From Streptomyces lincolnensis (GTDB lineage Bacteria > Actinomycetota > Actinomycetes > Streptomycetales > Streptomycetaceae), in NCBI RefSeq assembly GCF_021173675.1, contig NZ_JAIHON010000006.1, positions 186,001 to 250,000 of the forward strand: DNA of 64,000 nt. Direction: 5' to 3'. Made by a program: the position numbers and the translations under genes. Positions 52,068 through 60,100 of the stretch are shown in pieces; position 1 is the first letter of the stretch, and the number at the start of each line of letters is the position of its first letter. The notes under the pieces are model-generated. The model saw nothing but the letters and a program-made list of their open reading frames with translations. It made no database searches and was not told where the DNA came from.

Positions 52068-53179
52068 CGAGCAGAGTTGATCTGTTCGCGGTGTGACTTG
52101 CGTGGTAGGCCGTTCTCGGCGACCAACTCGCGTACGCGGCCCTGATATGCGCGCACCCGCGCACGCGCAGCCGTCCGTCTCGCATCGTCCATGGCCGCAG
52201 TCTCCAGCCGCTTCCACTTCCGGATCTGCCGCTCCAGGTACCGCTGTTTCTGCGTGTCCTCGTACGTGCCGCGCGACGGCTGCGCTGCGGGTACCCGGGA
52301 CACTCCGGGCAAGTAGGCGCTGATGTTGTGGCGGCAGTTGGGGTGCAGCAGGCCCGCGCCCCTGGCTTCATCCAGGGATCCGGCCACGTGCACCGTGATC
52401 GTCTCGCCGTCCTCGGTGGCGTGCTCCACCTCGATGTCCCGCGCGCCCATGTCACCGGTCCGGGTGAGGACCTTCCGCTCCCAGGGGCGGCACAGCGGGC
52501 ATTCCTCGGGTGCCTGCGACACGATCACCAGGTCGATTCCGGCGGCGCCGAGCCGGTCGGAGTGGGCTTCGATCGTGGCCCGGCCGACCGCCGATCGCGT
52601 CGCCATCTCGATGTACGACCGCAGCTCCCACGACCGGCCGGCCTTGTCGATGAAGCCGGTCACGCCCCGGCCTGCGAAGGCATCGAGCGCGGCTTGCGCG
52701 GCTTGCCGTCGAGTCTGCGCTCCGAGCGCTGGTGCGGCGGCCGCCCGCGCGATGACATCCCGGTAGGTGTCCATCGTGGTCCGCAGGATGCGCAGGTACA
52801 CAGGGCCGGTGTCGTTGATGACGGCGGCCGCCAGGCGGTCGACAACCGGTGCAGTCGGCAGGGCCACCGCAGCGGCGGCCGTCTGTCCCACTCCGAGGGC
52901 CCCCAACTCGGCGACAGCAGCCTGTTGGCCACGCTCGTACGCCTCGGCCAGGGCCTCGTGGATGGCGCCGTTCGCATCGAGCTGGAGCGCGGCGATGACC
53001 TCGTCGATGGCGGCCTGGAGGTTGCCGAGCGCGGCGAGCTTCAGTTCCACCCACGCGGGGCTGTCGATGTCCTTGGCGAGGGCCTGCCGGATACGGTCGA
53101 TCAGCGTGCCCTCGGCCGCTTCGTACAGGTCGGCGACGGCGGCCGCGAGGTCCTCGGCGAGCGCGGGCGAAACGGGCAC
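52064..53179 (-). CDS. Phage minor capsid protein (MuF / min_cap2 type)
   Basis: A 371-residue protein. The N-terminal two-thirds are helical; the C-terminal MuF-like part contains APEECPLCRPWERKVLT and LLHPNCRHNISAYLPG, a Cys/His arrangement typical of the family. The tail is basic. It follows the portal gene, as in SPP1-like order. Confidence 0.87.
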   Translation of the reverse strand: MPVSPALAEDLAAAVADLYEAAEGTLIDRIRQALAKDIDSPAWVELKLAALGNLQAAIDEVIAALQLDANGAIHEALAEAYERGQQAAVAELGALGVGQTAAAAVALPTAPVVDRLAAAVINDTGPVYLRILRTTMDTYRDVIARAAAAPALGAQTRRQAAQAALDAFAGRGVTGFIDKAGRSWELRSYIEMATRSAVGRATIEAHSDRLGAAGIDLVIVSQAPEECPLCRPWERKVLTRTGDMGARDIEVEHATEDGETITVHVAGSLDEARGAGLLHPNCRHNISAYLPGVSRVPAAQPSRGTYEDTQKQRYLERQIRKWKRLETAAMDDARRTAARARVRAYQGRVRELVAENGLPRKSHREQINSAR

Positions 53180-53189
53180 GGCCCACCTC

Positions 53190-54707
53190 CTACGGCAGCG
53201 CGCCGGTCTGCATCGGGTCCGGCACGGCCATGCCCTGCTCCTGGTGGATGCGCTCCACCTCGGCCGAGACCTGGACGTCGTTCCACTCCGGGTGGGCCAT
53301 GCGGACCAGGGTGTCCGTCGAGGCAGCCTGCGCCCGCCTGAGGACCTCGGCCGTGTTCGCCAACGCCAGCGGATCCTCCTGGACCGAGTCCTCGAACTCG
53401 ATCGTCGGGGGCTGAGGCGTTACCCCGGAGTGGAACACCTCCTGGTCGATCGCCAGCAGAGCGTGGATCGCGTCCTGGAGGCCCGGCCTCCAGCGGAGGA
53501 TCTTCCGGCCGCGGGTGGTCATCGATCGACGCTCGCGGGACTTGACCTCGGTGGCGGTCACCGCGGCGTCCCCGCCGAGCCCGAACGTCTGGCCCGAGTA
53601 GCCGGCCGAGCGGAGGATCTGATTGACCAGGTCCTCCGCTGTGTCCCGATGCTCCTGCACCCGGATCTTGAACTGGACGGCTGTCAGCTGCTGGGTGTCG
53701 CCACCGCGGGCCAGCATGTCCAGGCCGGCGTAGATCTCCTGGTCCGGATTCCAGCTGGCGCCCTGCCCGCGGCCGTTGGACTGGAGGTATGCGTTCGGGG
53801 TGATCACGCGGCCCTTGCCGATACGGATGTCCCGCATCCAGCTCGCGTACGTCTCGTCGAGGCTGTCCATCATCGGCTCGATGCCGTCGAGGTCGGATCG
53901 GCCGAGGTCGGAGAGCTTCTCGTCCCGGCGCCATCGCCGGCTGTTCTGGTTCGGGATGTACGAAACGTCCAAGCCGTTGTAGCCGGTGGCCAAGGCGCCG
54001 TCCTCGTTGACCAGAGCGGCGTAGGCCTCGGTTGCCGGGTGGTCCTCCAGCGGTACGGCCCTGCCGAGCTTCTCCTTCGTGCCCTGGTACAGGCCGTGCA
54101 GGATGCGGCCCTTCTCGTGGCACTCCAGGTGCCGCCACACCTGGCCGTCCTCCTCGTGCACGACCTTCCAGAAGAGGACCGAGGAGAGGCGGTTCCAGGT
54201 GAAGGTGGGGATCGCGCGGTCGGCGTGCGTGGCGTGCAGCCACGGCCGGTCTGCGACGTCCAGGTCGTACACCGGGCGCAGGTAGATGCCGCCCAGCGCG
54301 GCCCCAACCTCGGCCGCGGTCTGGAGAGTGGCCAGCATGCCGTCGTCGGCCAGCATGTCGAGGCGCTTCTGGGTGGTCTCGTCGGCGGCGGTGAACTTCG
54401 GCGGCTCGGAGAACAGTAGGTCCGCGGATCCGCCGCAGAGGTCACCGGCGATCGGAACGTGCAGCTTGGTTCGACGCCCACCCGGAGCGGTCGGTGTGCC
54501 CCACCACCAGCGGGCGAACTTGCCCAGGACTCCGGTGGAGAACTGGACCGGCTTGGGGTCGGGGCCGAAGCCGCCACCGCCCGCGCCGTACAGCTGCTCC
54601 AGGCGGTCGGGGTCACCGCCCCACCAGGTGTCCCAGACGTTCATCGCTTCAAGGGCTGGCCGCAGGTGCGGCGGGGGCCAGGTGACGTTACGCGTCGGCA
54701 GCGGCAT
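53190..54707 (-). CDS. Portal protein
   Basis: A 505-residue SPP1 gp6-like portal forming the DNA entry ring. Recognisable are an early conserved segment (VPIAGDLCGGSADLLFSEPP), a central region with WNPDQEIYAGLDMLARGGD, and the C-terminal helix region (TATEVKSRERRSMTTRGRK). ATG 54707 follows GAGGGGGTG; the longer upstream frame overlaps the previous gene. It lies between the terminase and MuF genes. Confidence 0.88.
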   Translation of the reverse strand: MPLPTRNVTWPPPHLRPALEAMNVWDTWWGGDPDRLEQLYGAGGGGFGPDPKPVQFSTGVLGKFARWWWGTPTAPGGRRTKLHVPIAGDLCGGSADLLFSEPPKFTAADETTQKRLDMLADDGMLATLQTAAEVGAALGGIYLRPVYDLDVADRPWLHATHADRAIPTFTWNRLSSVLFWKVVHEEDGQVWRHLECHEKGRILHGLYQGTKEKLGRAVPLEDHPATEAYAALVNEDGALATGYNGLDVSYIPNQNSRRWRRDEKLSDLGRSDLDGIEPMMDSLDETYASWMRDIRIGKGRVITPNAYLQSNGRGQGASWNPDQEIYAGLDMLARGGDTQQLTAVQFKIRVQEHRDTAEDLVNQILRSAGYSGQTFGLGGDAAVTATEVKSRERRSMTTRGRKILRWRPGLQDAIHALLAIDQEVFHSGVTPQPPTIEFEDSVQEDPLALANTAEVLRRAQAASTDTLVRMAHPEWNDVQVSAEVERIHQEQGMAVPDPMQTGALP

Positions 54708-54933
54708 TCGGCACCCCCTCGTTTGTGCGCCAGGCGCGGAAGTTCCGTGCGTAGACCCAGCCGTACGCGACGGCGGAGACCACAAAGCCGTACTGCTGGG
54801 TGGACAGTGCGTAGACGAACCAGAGGAGTTGGGCGCCAAGGCCGATCGCCCAACCGAGAGCACGCCTCCGGCCGGCGAGGAAGAGGCCGGTCACACCGAC
54901 TGCCATGAGCAGCCAGGACCACCAGGTGATCAC
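54688..54933 (-). CDS. Small three-helix membrane protein between terminase and portal
   Basis: An 81-residue hydrophobic protein with three predicted helices (LLMAVGVTGLFLAG, GAQLLWFVYALS, VVSAVAYGWVYARNF). It resembles small transporter-like membrane proteins found in this position in actinophages. GTG 54933 overlaps the terminase stop (GTGA) and its end overlaps the portal start. Not expected for a packaging gene; function unknown. Confidence 0.72.
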   Translation of the reverse strand: MITWWSWLLMAVGVTGLFLAGRRRALGWAIGLGAQLLWFVYALSTQQYGFVVSAVAYGWVYARNFRAWRTNEGVPNAAADA

Positions 54934-56207
54934 GCGGCCACCTCCAGACGAGTCGGCAGGTAGGGGCGCCACAGGGACTCGGTTGTTCGGATGCCGTACC
55001 GCAGGGCGTCCACCGAGTGGTCGTCCTGCTTGATCGGCTTGTCCTCGCCGCGCTCTGCGGCCTCGTCGTCCCAGCTGTATCCGGGGATCTCGTCGATGAG
55101 GCCCTGCGCGGACTCGTGGATGTACAGGTCCTCTGTCGACAGCAGCGAGGACACGGTGCGGATGCCGTCGAGGACGGTGTTGTCGGCCTGAGTGACACCG
55201 AGGACCTGGTCGCGGTGCAGCTGCTCGATATACGAGCTGGCGGACGGGTCGACGACCGTCCACTCCGGGGCCACGCCGACCACGTTCGTGCCGGGCTGCG
55301 GCACCTTCGCCAGCCACGCGCGCCGCGCGCGGGAATACTCGGCGTCGGTCATCTGCTTCCGCTCGCGCCGCGAGTCGTACCGGTACTCGCTGACCACGTA
55401 CAGCTTCCGGTCCGCGCCCAGGCCGAGCAGGATGTCGGCGTACGGATTGACCGTGCCGTAGTCGATCGCGTCGCACAGCCACCGGTCGATCCGAGGCAGG
55501 GTCGACACGATGTGCTTCTTCGTGTCGAAGCTCTCGTAGATCGCGCCCTCGGACTGCACCCAGTGGCCGAGGATGTACCGCCGGTACCAGAGGCCGGTGA
55601 AGTTCCGGCGCATCCGGGCCTTGTAGTCCTCGGACAGGGCGGGGTTGTCGTCCATGACGAAGTGCCAGGTGCGAACGCCCAGCTCATCAGCCCTGTTCAG
55701 CCACTCCTTCTTCGCCCAGTGGCCTGGATTGTCCGGGTTGGTCGTTGCGAAGATTAGGGCACCGGGCACGGACATGCGGTCGACCAGGCGCTTGAAGAAC
55801 TCCTTCGGGAGCAGCGTTAGCTCATCCACGTACGCGCCGGCGCCCGTGAGCCCGCGGAGTCTAGCCTCGGCCTTGGCGTCGTTGGCAGTGATGACCTCGA
55901 TCTGCTTGCCGAGGATCCACGCGACGCTGGAGCCGCGGGTGTAGGACACGAGCTTGGCGATCTCGGAGCCGACGATGCTCGGGTCCTGCAAGGGTCCGAA
56001 GACGTTGCGGGCCACGGTGTCGTAGGTCTTGCCGACGACGACCAGTTGCCCGCCGGAGGGGGCTGTCACGACGTACATCAGCCAGCGCAGGAGGCTGGCG
56101 ATGGTCTTGCCCGAGCGGACGCTGCCCTCCCACACGTTCAACCACGCGGTGGAGTGGGCGATGCTCCGTTCCTGCTTGTCGGACAGCTTGAGTTCAGTGG
56201 TCTCCAT
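54930..56207 (-). CDS. terL: Terminase large subunit
   Basis: A 425-residue packaging motor and nuclease (PBSX family type). Walker A GSVRSGKT at 28-35; Walker B GAYVDELTLL near 122-131; coupling motif ATTNPDNPGHW; nuclease acidic residues in CDAIDYGTVNPYADI and KQDDHSVDALRYG. ATG 56207 overlaps the small subunit gene by 14 bases. Confidence 0.92.
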   Translation of the reverse strand: METTELKLSDKQERSIAHSTAWLNVWEGSVRSGKTIASLLRWLMYVVTAPSGGQLVVVGKTYDTVARNVFGPLQDPSIVGSEIAKLVSYTRGSSVAWILGKQIEVITANDAKAEARLRGLTGAGAYVDELTLLPKEFFKRLVDRMSVPGALIFATTNPDNPGHWAKKEWLNRADELGVRTWHFVMDDNPALSEDYKARMRRNFTGLWYRRYILGHWVQSEGAIYESFDTKKHIVSTLPRIDRWLCDAIDYGTVNPYADILLGLGADRKLYVVSEYRYDSRRERKQMTDAEYSRARRAWLAKVPQPGTNVVGVAPEWTVVDPSASSYIEQLHRDQVLGVTQADNTVLDGIRTVSSLLSTEDLYIHESAQGLIDEIPGYSWDDEAAERGEDKPIKQDDHSVDALRYGIRTTESLWRPYLPTRLEVAA

Positions 56208-56691
56208 GCCGTTCGCGGAGCCGGTCGAAGAGGTTCGTCAGCAGCGATCCGACCTCGCCGGCGCCGCCCTCCTCCTTCGGCGGGGAGAGCTTCAGCGACC
56301 GGTCCACGGCGGTGGCCACGAGGGACATATACGCCCGCTTGTCGCCGGGGGTCGGCTCAGGCGCCGTGTGGGTGCCGAAGTCGTGGTCCTTGCCGCCCCA
56401 GTCCCAGTACTCGTGCGGCTCGTTGATCTTCGCGGCCTCGGCTTCGGCGATGTCCTGGAGCTTGACGGCGAAGGCGGCGCGGCGGTCGGCGAGGTCGGCC
56501 TGCCGGACCTCGGTTGCCTGCCGCACCTCGGCGGCCCGAGAGAAGGACAGGCCGAGGCCCTTGGCGATCTCGCTGATCGTCCGGCCGGAGCGACCGAGGG
56601 CGGTCGCGATCTCGTTCCGGCCCTTGCCCTCTGCGTGCAGCTGGCGGACGCGCTCGCGTTCCTCGTCGGTGACCGGGTTGGCGCTGCCCAT
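56194..56691 (-). CDS. Terminase small subunit
   Basis: A 165-residue DNA-recognition protein. An N-terminal helix-turn-helix (about 8-50: RERVRQLHAEGKGRNEIATA) resembles resolvase-like HTHs used by small terminases. A helical middle and an acidic end follow. The pac/cos site is expected nearby. Confidence 0.82.
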   Translation of the reverse strand: MGSANPVTDEERERVRQLHAEGKGRNEIATALGRSGRTISEIAKGLGLSFSRAAEVRQATEVRQADLADRRAAFAVKLQDIAEAEAAKINEPHEYWDWGGKDHDFGTHTAPEPTPGDKRAYMSLVATAVDRSLKLSPPKEEGGAGEVGSLLTNLFDRLRERHGDH

Positions 56692-56845
56692 GGGTGGCCC
56701 ACCCCCTGGACATGACGGAGGCCCGCGCGGTGGCGGGCCTCCTGTGGTGCGCTCGGTGGCGCGATCATGAGTTTTTGTGTCCGGGCACGCCGGACTTGCG
56801 CCCAGGATGGATCATGCCGTCCTGAAATTCAACTACGTCACGACC
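56692..56845. other. Gap upstream of terminase with hairpin (candidate packaging site)
   Basis: 154 noncoding bases. A 10-bp stem (56717-56726 with 56733-56742, six-base loop) may end transcription of the lipoprotein gene. A short T-run and a GC-rich stretch follow. It may include the cos or pac site (inference). Confidence 0.35.
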
Positions 56846-57187
56846 TCATGCATCCCAGCCCGCGTCGAGGCAGGACTGGGCGAAGGCGTCGGCGCCGATC
56901 TGCCAGGCGCCAGCCGATGCCTCGGAGCCGCGGGCGAGGGCCTTCGCGTTGTCGGCAATGCCGTTGGTGGCTGACGACTGCGCCCACTTGTTGACCTTGT
57001 CAGCGAGGTCGACGCGCGCCTGCTGGGTCTGGGCGGCCTTGTACCCGTCGGCGAAGTCGTCGCAGGCGAGCGAGGCGGCGTCGTCGAGCTTGGTCGGATC
57101 GGCCGGCTTGCTGCTGTCGCTGCTGGAGCAGGCGGTGAGCGCGCAGACGAGCGCGGCGACGGTGGCGATGGTGGTGCGGATGCGCAT
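56846..57187 (-). CDS. Small phage-encoded lipoprotein
   Basis: A 113-residue lipoprotein: basic start MRIRTTIATVAALVCALTAC with a lipobox LTAC (Cys20), then a short SSSD linker and a helical, Ala/Asp-rich domain with two later cysteines. ATG 57187 follows AGGGGGGACC. Phage lipoproteins often block superinfecting phage, but no direct sign of that is visible. Confidence 0.75.
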   Translation of the reverse strand: MRIRTTIATVAALVCALTACSSSDSSKPADPTKLDDAASLACDDFADGYKAAQTQQARVDLADKVNKWAQSSATNGIADNAKALARGSEASAGAWQIGADAFAQSCLDAGWDA

Positions 57188-57276
57188 GGTCCCCCCTGGG
57201 GTGATGGTCACGAGGCGGCATCCTCGCGGCTGTTGTGGGGGTGACGGGTGGTTGTGGCGGTTCTGTGACGTCCGGC

Positions 57277-57567
57277 TTAGGTGCTGACCAGCTCGGGGTG
57301 TCGGGCGTGGCGCTTCACATCCGCCTCGACCTCGTTGCGAGCCCTGCTCTCCGCCTCGGCGTGGTCGGTGACTGCGGCCTGGATCGCGACGGCGGCGTCG
57401 CGCCAGTCCTCCCATGCCTTGTTGTACGCGGCGGTCTGGTCCTCGCTCCAGCCGCCTTCCTGGGCGGGGCGGCCGTATTCGTCCCGGAGGGCGAGGACCT
57501 GGGCGTGGGCCTGGTCGGCCGTGCGCTGTTTCTCCACGAGTTCTTCGAAGGTGTGTGCCACGGGCAC
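57277..57567 (-). CDS. Hypothetical helical protein
   Basis: A 96-residue charged helical protein (HTFEELVEKQRTADQAHAQV, later DHAEAESRARNEVEADVKRH). GTG 57567 has AGGATCC upstream; GTG 57561 is an alternative. No membrane helix or catalytic motif. Unknown function. Confidence 0.58.
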   Translation of the reverse strand: MPVAHTFEELVEKQRTADQAHAQVLALRDEYGRPAQEGGWSEDQTAAYNKAWEDWRDAAVAIQAAVTDHAEAESRARNEVEADVKRHARHPELVST

Positions 57568-57622
57568 GGATCCTACGTCTGGTGGGCAGGACATGACGGG
57601 CGTCAAGGCCGTCATGACGGGG

Positions 57623-57931
57623 CTACGGCAGCCACTCTTCCTCGGTGATCCAGCCAGGGACCGTCCGGCGGACGATGATCGGGCGGTCGCTCGTGAACCA
57701 GTGGCCGCAAACGGGCAGGCACGTCCAGATCTCGTGCGCCAGAACGTGCCACTGAACCTCACGGGCCTCGCGCCAGCAGTACGGGCAGCCGGGCAGCGGG
57801 ACCGAGTCCTCGAAGCCTGGCTGCATGCGGACCTGCCACGGCTGCTCGGCAAGGTAGGCGTCACGGTCTTCGAAGGCCTGACGGAACGCCACGGCCCGGG
57901 CGGCACTGAGCGAGAGCGGATGGTCGCTCAC
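57623..57931 (-). CDS. Hypothetical protein with Cys/His cluster
   Basis: A 102-residue protein. The centre contains GCPYCWREAREVQWHVLAHE and a later CLPVCGHWF, suggesting a zinc-binding fold. GTG 57931 overlaps the upstream stop by four bases (GTGA) and has GAGGAG upstream, so I prefer it to the GTG nine bases earlier. Coupled to the DUF6221 gene. Confidence 0.65.
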   Translation of the reverse strand: MSDHPLSLSAARAVAFRQAFEDRDAYLAEQPWQVRMQPGFEDSVPLPGCPYCWREAREVQWHVLAHEIWTCLPVCGHWFTSDRPIIVRRTVPGWITEEEWLP

Positions 57932-58380
57932 GGCCGCCACTCCTCACGGTAACCGGGGCGGTCCGCGTAGGGCAGCGCGAGCAGGCGCAGGGTGACGCAC
58001 GGGTACTGCGCGGGGAAGTGACCGCACACCTGGCAGTCCTCGATGGTGCCTCCGCCGCTGCCAGTCGACCGCTGCTGCACAGGACGGTGCAGGGCGAGAA
58101 GTTGCCGCTTGGCATCGATCTCCCTCAGCACCCGAGCCGGATCCCACTCCGCGATATGCCGGGCCACGCCCTCATCGTCCGAGGCCTTGGGATCGACGTG
58201 CGTGACCAAGCCCTCTTCCATCGCGTCCTCGACGTACCAGCGCTCGTCCTTGCCCCATGTGTCATACGGCGAAGGAGCGGCGTGCCAGGCATTCGCCTCG
58301 TCGGCCCACGACGCTGCCTGCACGATCCGTTCGTCCTCGTCGACTTGGGTGTGCAACCACTGCGCCAGTTCCATACTCAT
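57928..58380 (-). CDS. DUF6221 family protein
   Basis: A 150-residue protein of a family common in Streptomyces phages and prophages. It has WDPARVLREIDAKRQLLALH followed by a zinc-ribbon-like DCQVCGHFPAQYPCVTLRLL. The start is ATG 58380 or ATG 58374. Function unknown. Confidence 0.8.
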   Translation of the reverse strand: MSMELAQWLHTQVDEDERIVQAASWADEANAWHAAPSPYDTWGKDERWYVEDAMEEGLVTHVDPKASDDEGVARHIAEWDPARVLREIDAKRQLLALHRPVQQRSTGSGGGTIEDCQVCGHFPAQYPCVTLRLLALPYADRPGYREEWRP

Positions 58381-58447
58381 GCCTCTCCAACGAGATGGCC
58401 CGCCGCGTGTACTCGCGGCGGGCCTTGACGGTCAGCGTGGCAGGCCG

Positions 58448-58627
58448 TCAGCTTCGATCGACGCCGATCGCGACCTCAATCTCCTTGATCTTCCCGCTCA
58501 TGGAGAGTTCGGCACGGAGCGGGTTGTCGCCAGGGACGCCGGCCTTACGCGCGTCCTCGACGAACTGTGCGAGCTCGTCGAGCGTCAGGTCCTTCGCTTC
58601 GCCGGTGGCCCGGATCGAGGTTGGCAT
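58448..58627 (-). CDS. Hypothetical 59-residue protein
   Basis: Short frame starting MPTSIRATGEAKDLTLDELA at ATG 58627. The sequence has a plausible protein composition (beta start, then helix AQFVEDARKAG) and resembles small early proteins in Streptomyces phages. The ribosome site is weak. Confidence 0.5.
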   Translation of the reverse strand: MPTSIRATGEAKDLTLDELAQFVEDARKAGVPGDNPLRAELSMSGKIKEIEVAIGVDRS

Positions 58628-58691
58628 GAGGTCAGGATGACGTACGCGGGCCGCGTCGCGGGAGGGGTTCCGCGAAGGGGCTCGGGTGGGG

Positions 58692-59402
58692 TCACGGGGT
58701 GGGTGGCGCGGGCGGCTTGGCCTGGGCGCGCGAGACCTCGGCGAGGAAACGAGCGATCACGTCGTCTTCCGCGCCCTTCTGCCCCGTGCCGATTCGGTGG
58801 CTGAGGTCGTGGATCGTGAAGCCGGTGTCCGTGCGCTCTACACGGAACCCCTCCCCGCTCCCCTCCCAGTCGCCGTTGTTGCTGTTGTCGTTGTCGCCTG
58901 ACCTGCAACAACAACCGCTCCCGTGGGAGTGGCCAGGAAGGGAGGAGGAGGCGGCCGGGATGGACTCCTTACGTACGGCGGGCCCGTTCCCCTTCCGCGT
59001 GCGGGACGGCTTCCAGGGGATGCCCTCGGCCTCCAGGAGCTGCTTGACCGTCTTGGTGTCGGGGAGCTGGAGGTCGTCGCGGAGGGCGGTGAGGAGGACG
59101 CCCTTGTCGTCGCCGACCAACCGGTGGAGTGCGCCGACGACGTCCGGCGCGGCCTCCTGCTGCTGCTCCTGGTCCTCGTCGTCGCCGGTCTTGCCCCAGC
59201 GGGCACGGGCCTTCTGCACGCCGACGGTGCCGATGCTGCCGACGACGACGTACGCCAGCTCGGGGAACGCGACGATGGTCCGCCAGGCGGCGACGGCCCC
59301 GAGCGCTGACAACACAACGGCCGACGCCCGGCCGCCGGTCGACTCGTCCTCCTCCCCCGCGGTCTCCGCCTCGACCTCGGGCGCACCCTCCGGCTCCTTC
59401 AC
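58692..59402 (-). CDS. Hypothetical protein with two hydrophobic segments and Cys/Asn-rich stretch
   Basis: A 236-residue protein. The acidic N-terminus is followed by two hydrophobic segments (about 28-44 and 48-64) and a coiled region. About residues 90-150 may be a winged-helix-like domain (LRDDLQLPDTKTVKQLLEAE). A CCC cluster and an Asn/Asp-rich run follow, then a conserved-looking C-terminus (FTIHDLSHRIGTGQ). GTG 59402 overlaps the upstream stop (GTGA). Possible transfer- or replication-associated membrane protein. Confidence 0.6.
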   Translation of the reverse strand: MKEPEGAPEVEAETAGEEDESTGGRASAVVLSALGAVAAWRTIVAFPELAYVVVGSIGTVGVQKARARWGKTGDDEDQEQQQEAAPDVVGALHRLVGDDKGVLLTALRDDLQLPDTKTVKQLLEAEGIPWKPSRTRKGNGPAVRKESIPAASSSLPGHSHGSGCCCRSGDNDNSNNGDWEGSGEGFRVERTDTGFTIHDLSHRIGTGQKGAEDDVIARFLAEVSRAQAKPPAPPTP

Positions 59403-59929
59403 TGCCACAGCCCCACCACCAGGTCGCCGAGCCACGAAACGGACGGCGCGATGACGATTCCCACTGCGCCCGCGATGCTGGATGCGAGGCCGAGGCTGAT
59501 CCCCGCGATGGTCTGCCGGACGAAGTCCCAGCGGAAGCCCCTGCGGCTGGACACGGCGATGATGACGACGGTGATGACGATGACCGCGGCGTGGCCACCA
59601 GGGGTAAGGGCCAGCTGGCTGGAGCGGGTGACGGCTGGTGTGCTCGCCCCGATCCCGTAGACCAGGACGATGTCGCCCACCATGTTGGTGCCCCACAGGG
59701 ACCAGTCGGCGATGGCGCCGATGATGCCGCCGACGCAGAGGATGAGCAGCGCGCCGTAGGAGAGGCAGAGGACCTGGGGGGCCAGGTCCTTGAGGGCCTT
59801 GGGGGCGAACCGCTTCTTGTGGCTGACGAACCAGCGGGTGAAGTCCCAGGCGAACAAGCTGAGTCCGGCGGTGACGCCTCCGAGGGAGACGTAGCCGTAG
59901 GTCGGGAGGTCGAGGGGCGGGAGTGCCAT
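59399..59929 (-). CDS. Multi-pass membrane protein in early region
   Basis: A 176-residue protein with about five hydrophobic helices (GGVTAGLSLFAWDFT, VLCLSYGALLILCVGGIIGA, AVIVITVVIIAVS and others). ATG 59929 follows AGGAC. It is clustered with DUF2637 and other small membrane proteins. No transporter signature seen. Confidence 0.68.
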   Translation of the reverse strand: MALPPLDLPTYGYVSLGGVTAGLSLFAWDFTRWFVSHKKRFAPKALKDLAPQVLCLSYGALLILCVGGIIGAIADWSLWGTNMVGDIVLVYGIGASTPAVTRSSQLALTPGGHAAVIVITVVIIAVSSRRGFRWDFVRQTIAGISLGLASSIAGAVGIVIAPSVSWLGDLVVGLWQ

Positions 59930-59937
59930 TGCTGTCC

Positions 59938-60090
59938 TCAATGGAGGAGGGCCGCGGCGAGGGCGGCGAGGGCGAGGATGAAGGCGCCGGTGCCCGTGAC
60001 CGGGAGGACGGCGTGCGGGGCCTGGTGGACCAGGCCGAGGAGCGCACCGCAGGCGGCGACCGCGCAGAAGACGCCGAACAAGGTGGTCAC
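59938..60090 (-). CDS. Small 50-residue membrane protein
   Basis: Frame starting MTTLFGVFCAVAACGALLGL at GTG 60090 with AGGAGC upstream. Two hydrophobic segments. Located between DUF2637 and the multi-pass protein genes with tight spacing. Confidence 0.6.
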   Translation of the reverse strand: MTTLFGVFCAVAACGALLGLVHQAPHAVLPVTGTGAFILALAALAAALLH

Positions 60091-60100
60091 GGGCGGGCTC

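Noticed and set aside
58860..58920. GTT/GTC-rich simple repeat
   Set aside because: Explained by the coding of an Asn/Asp-rich stretch in the minus-strand gene.
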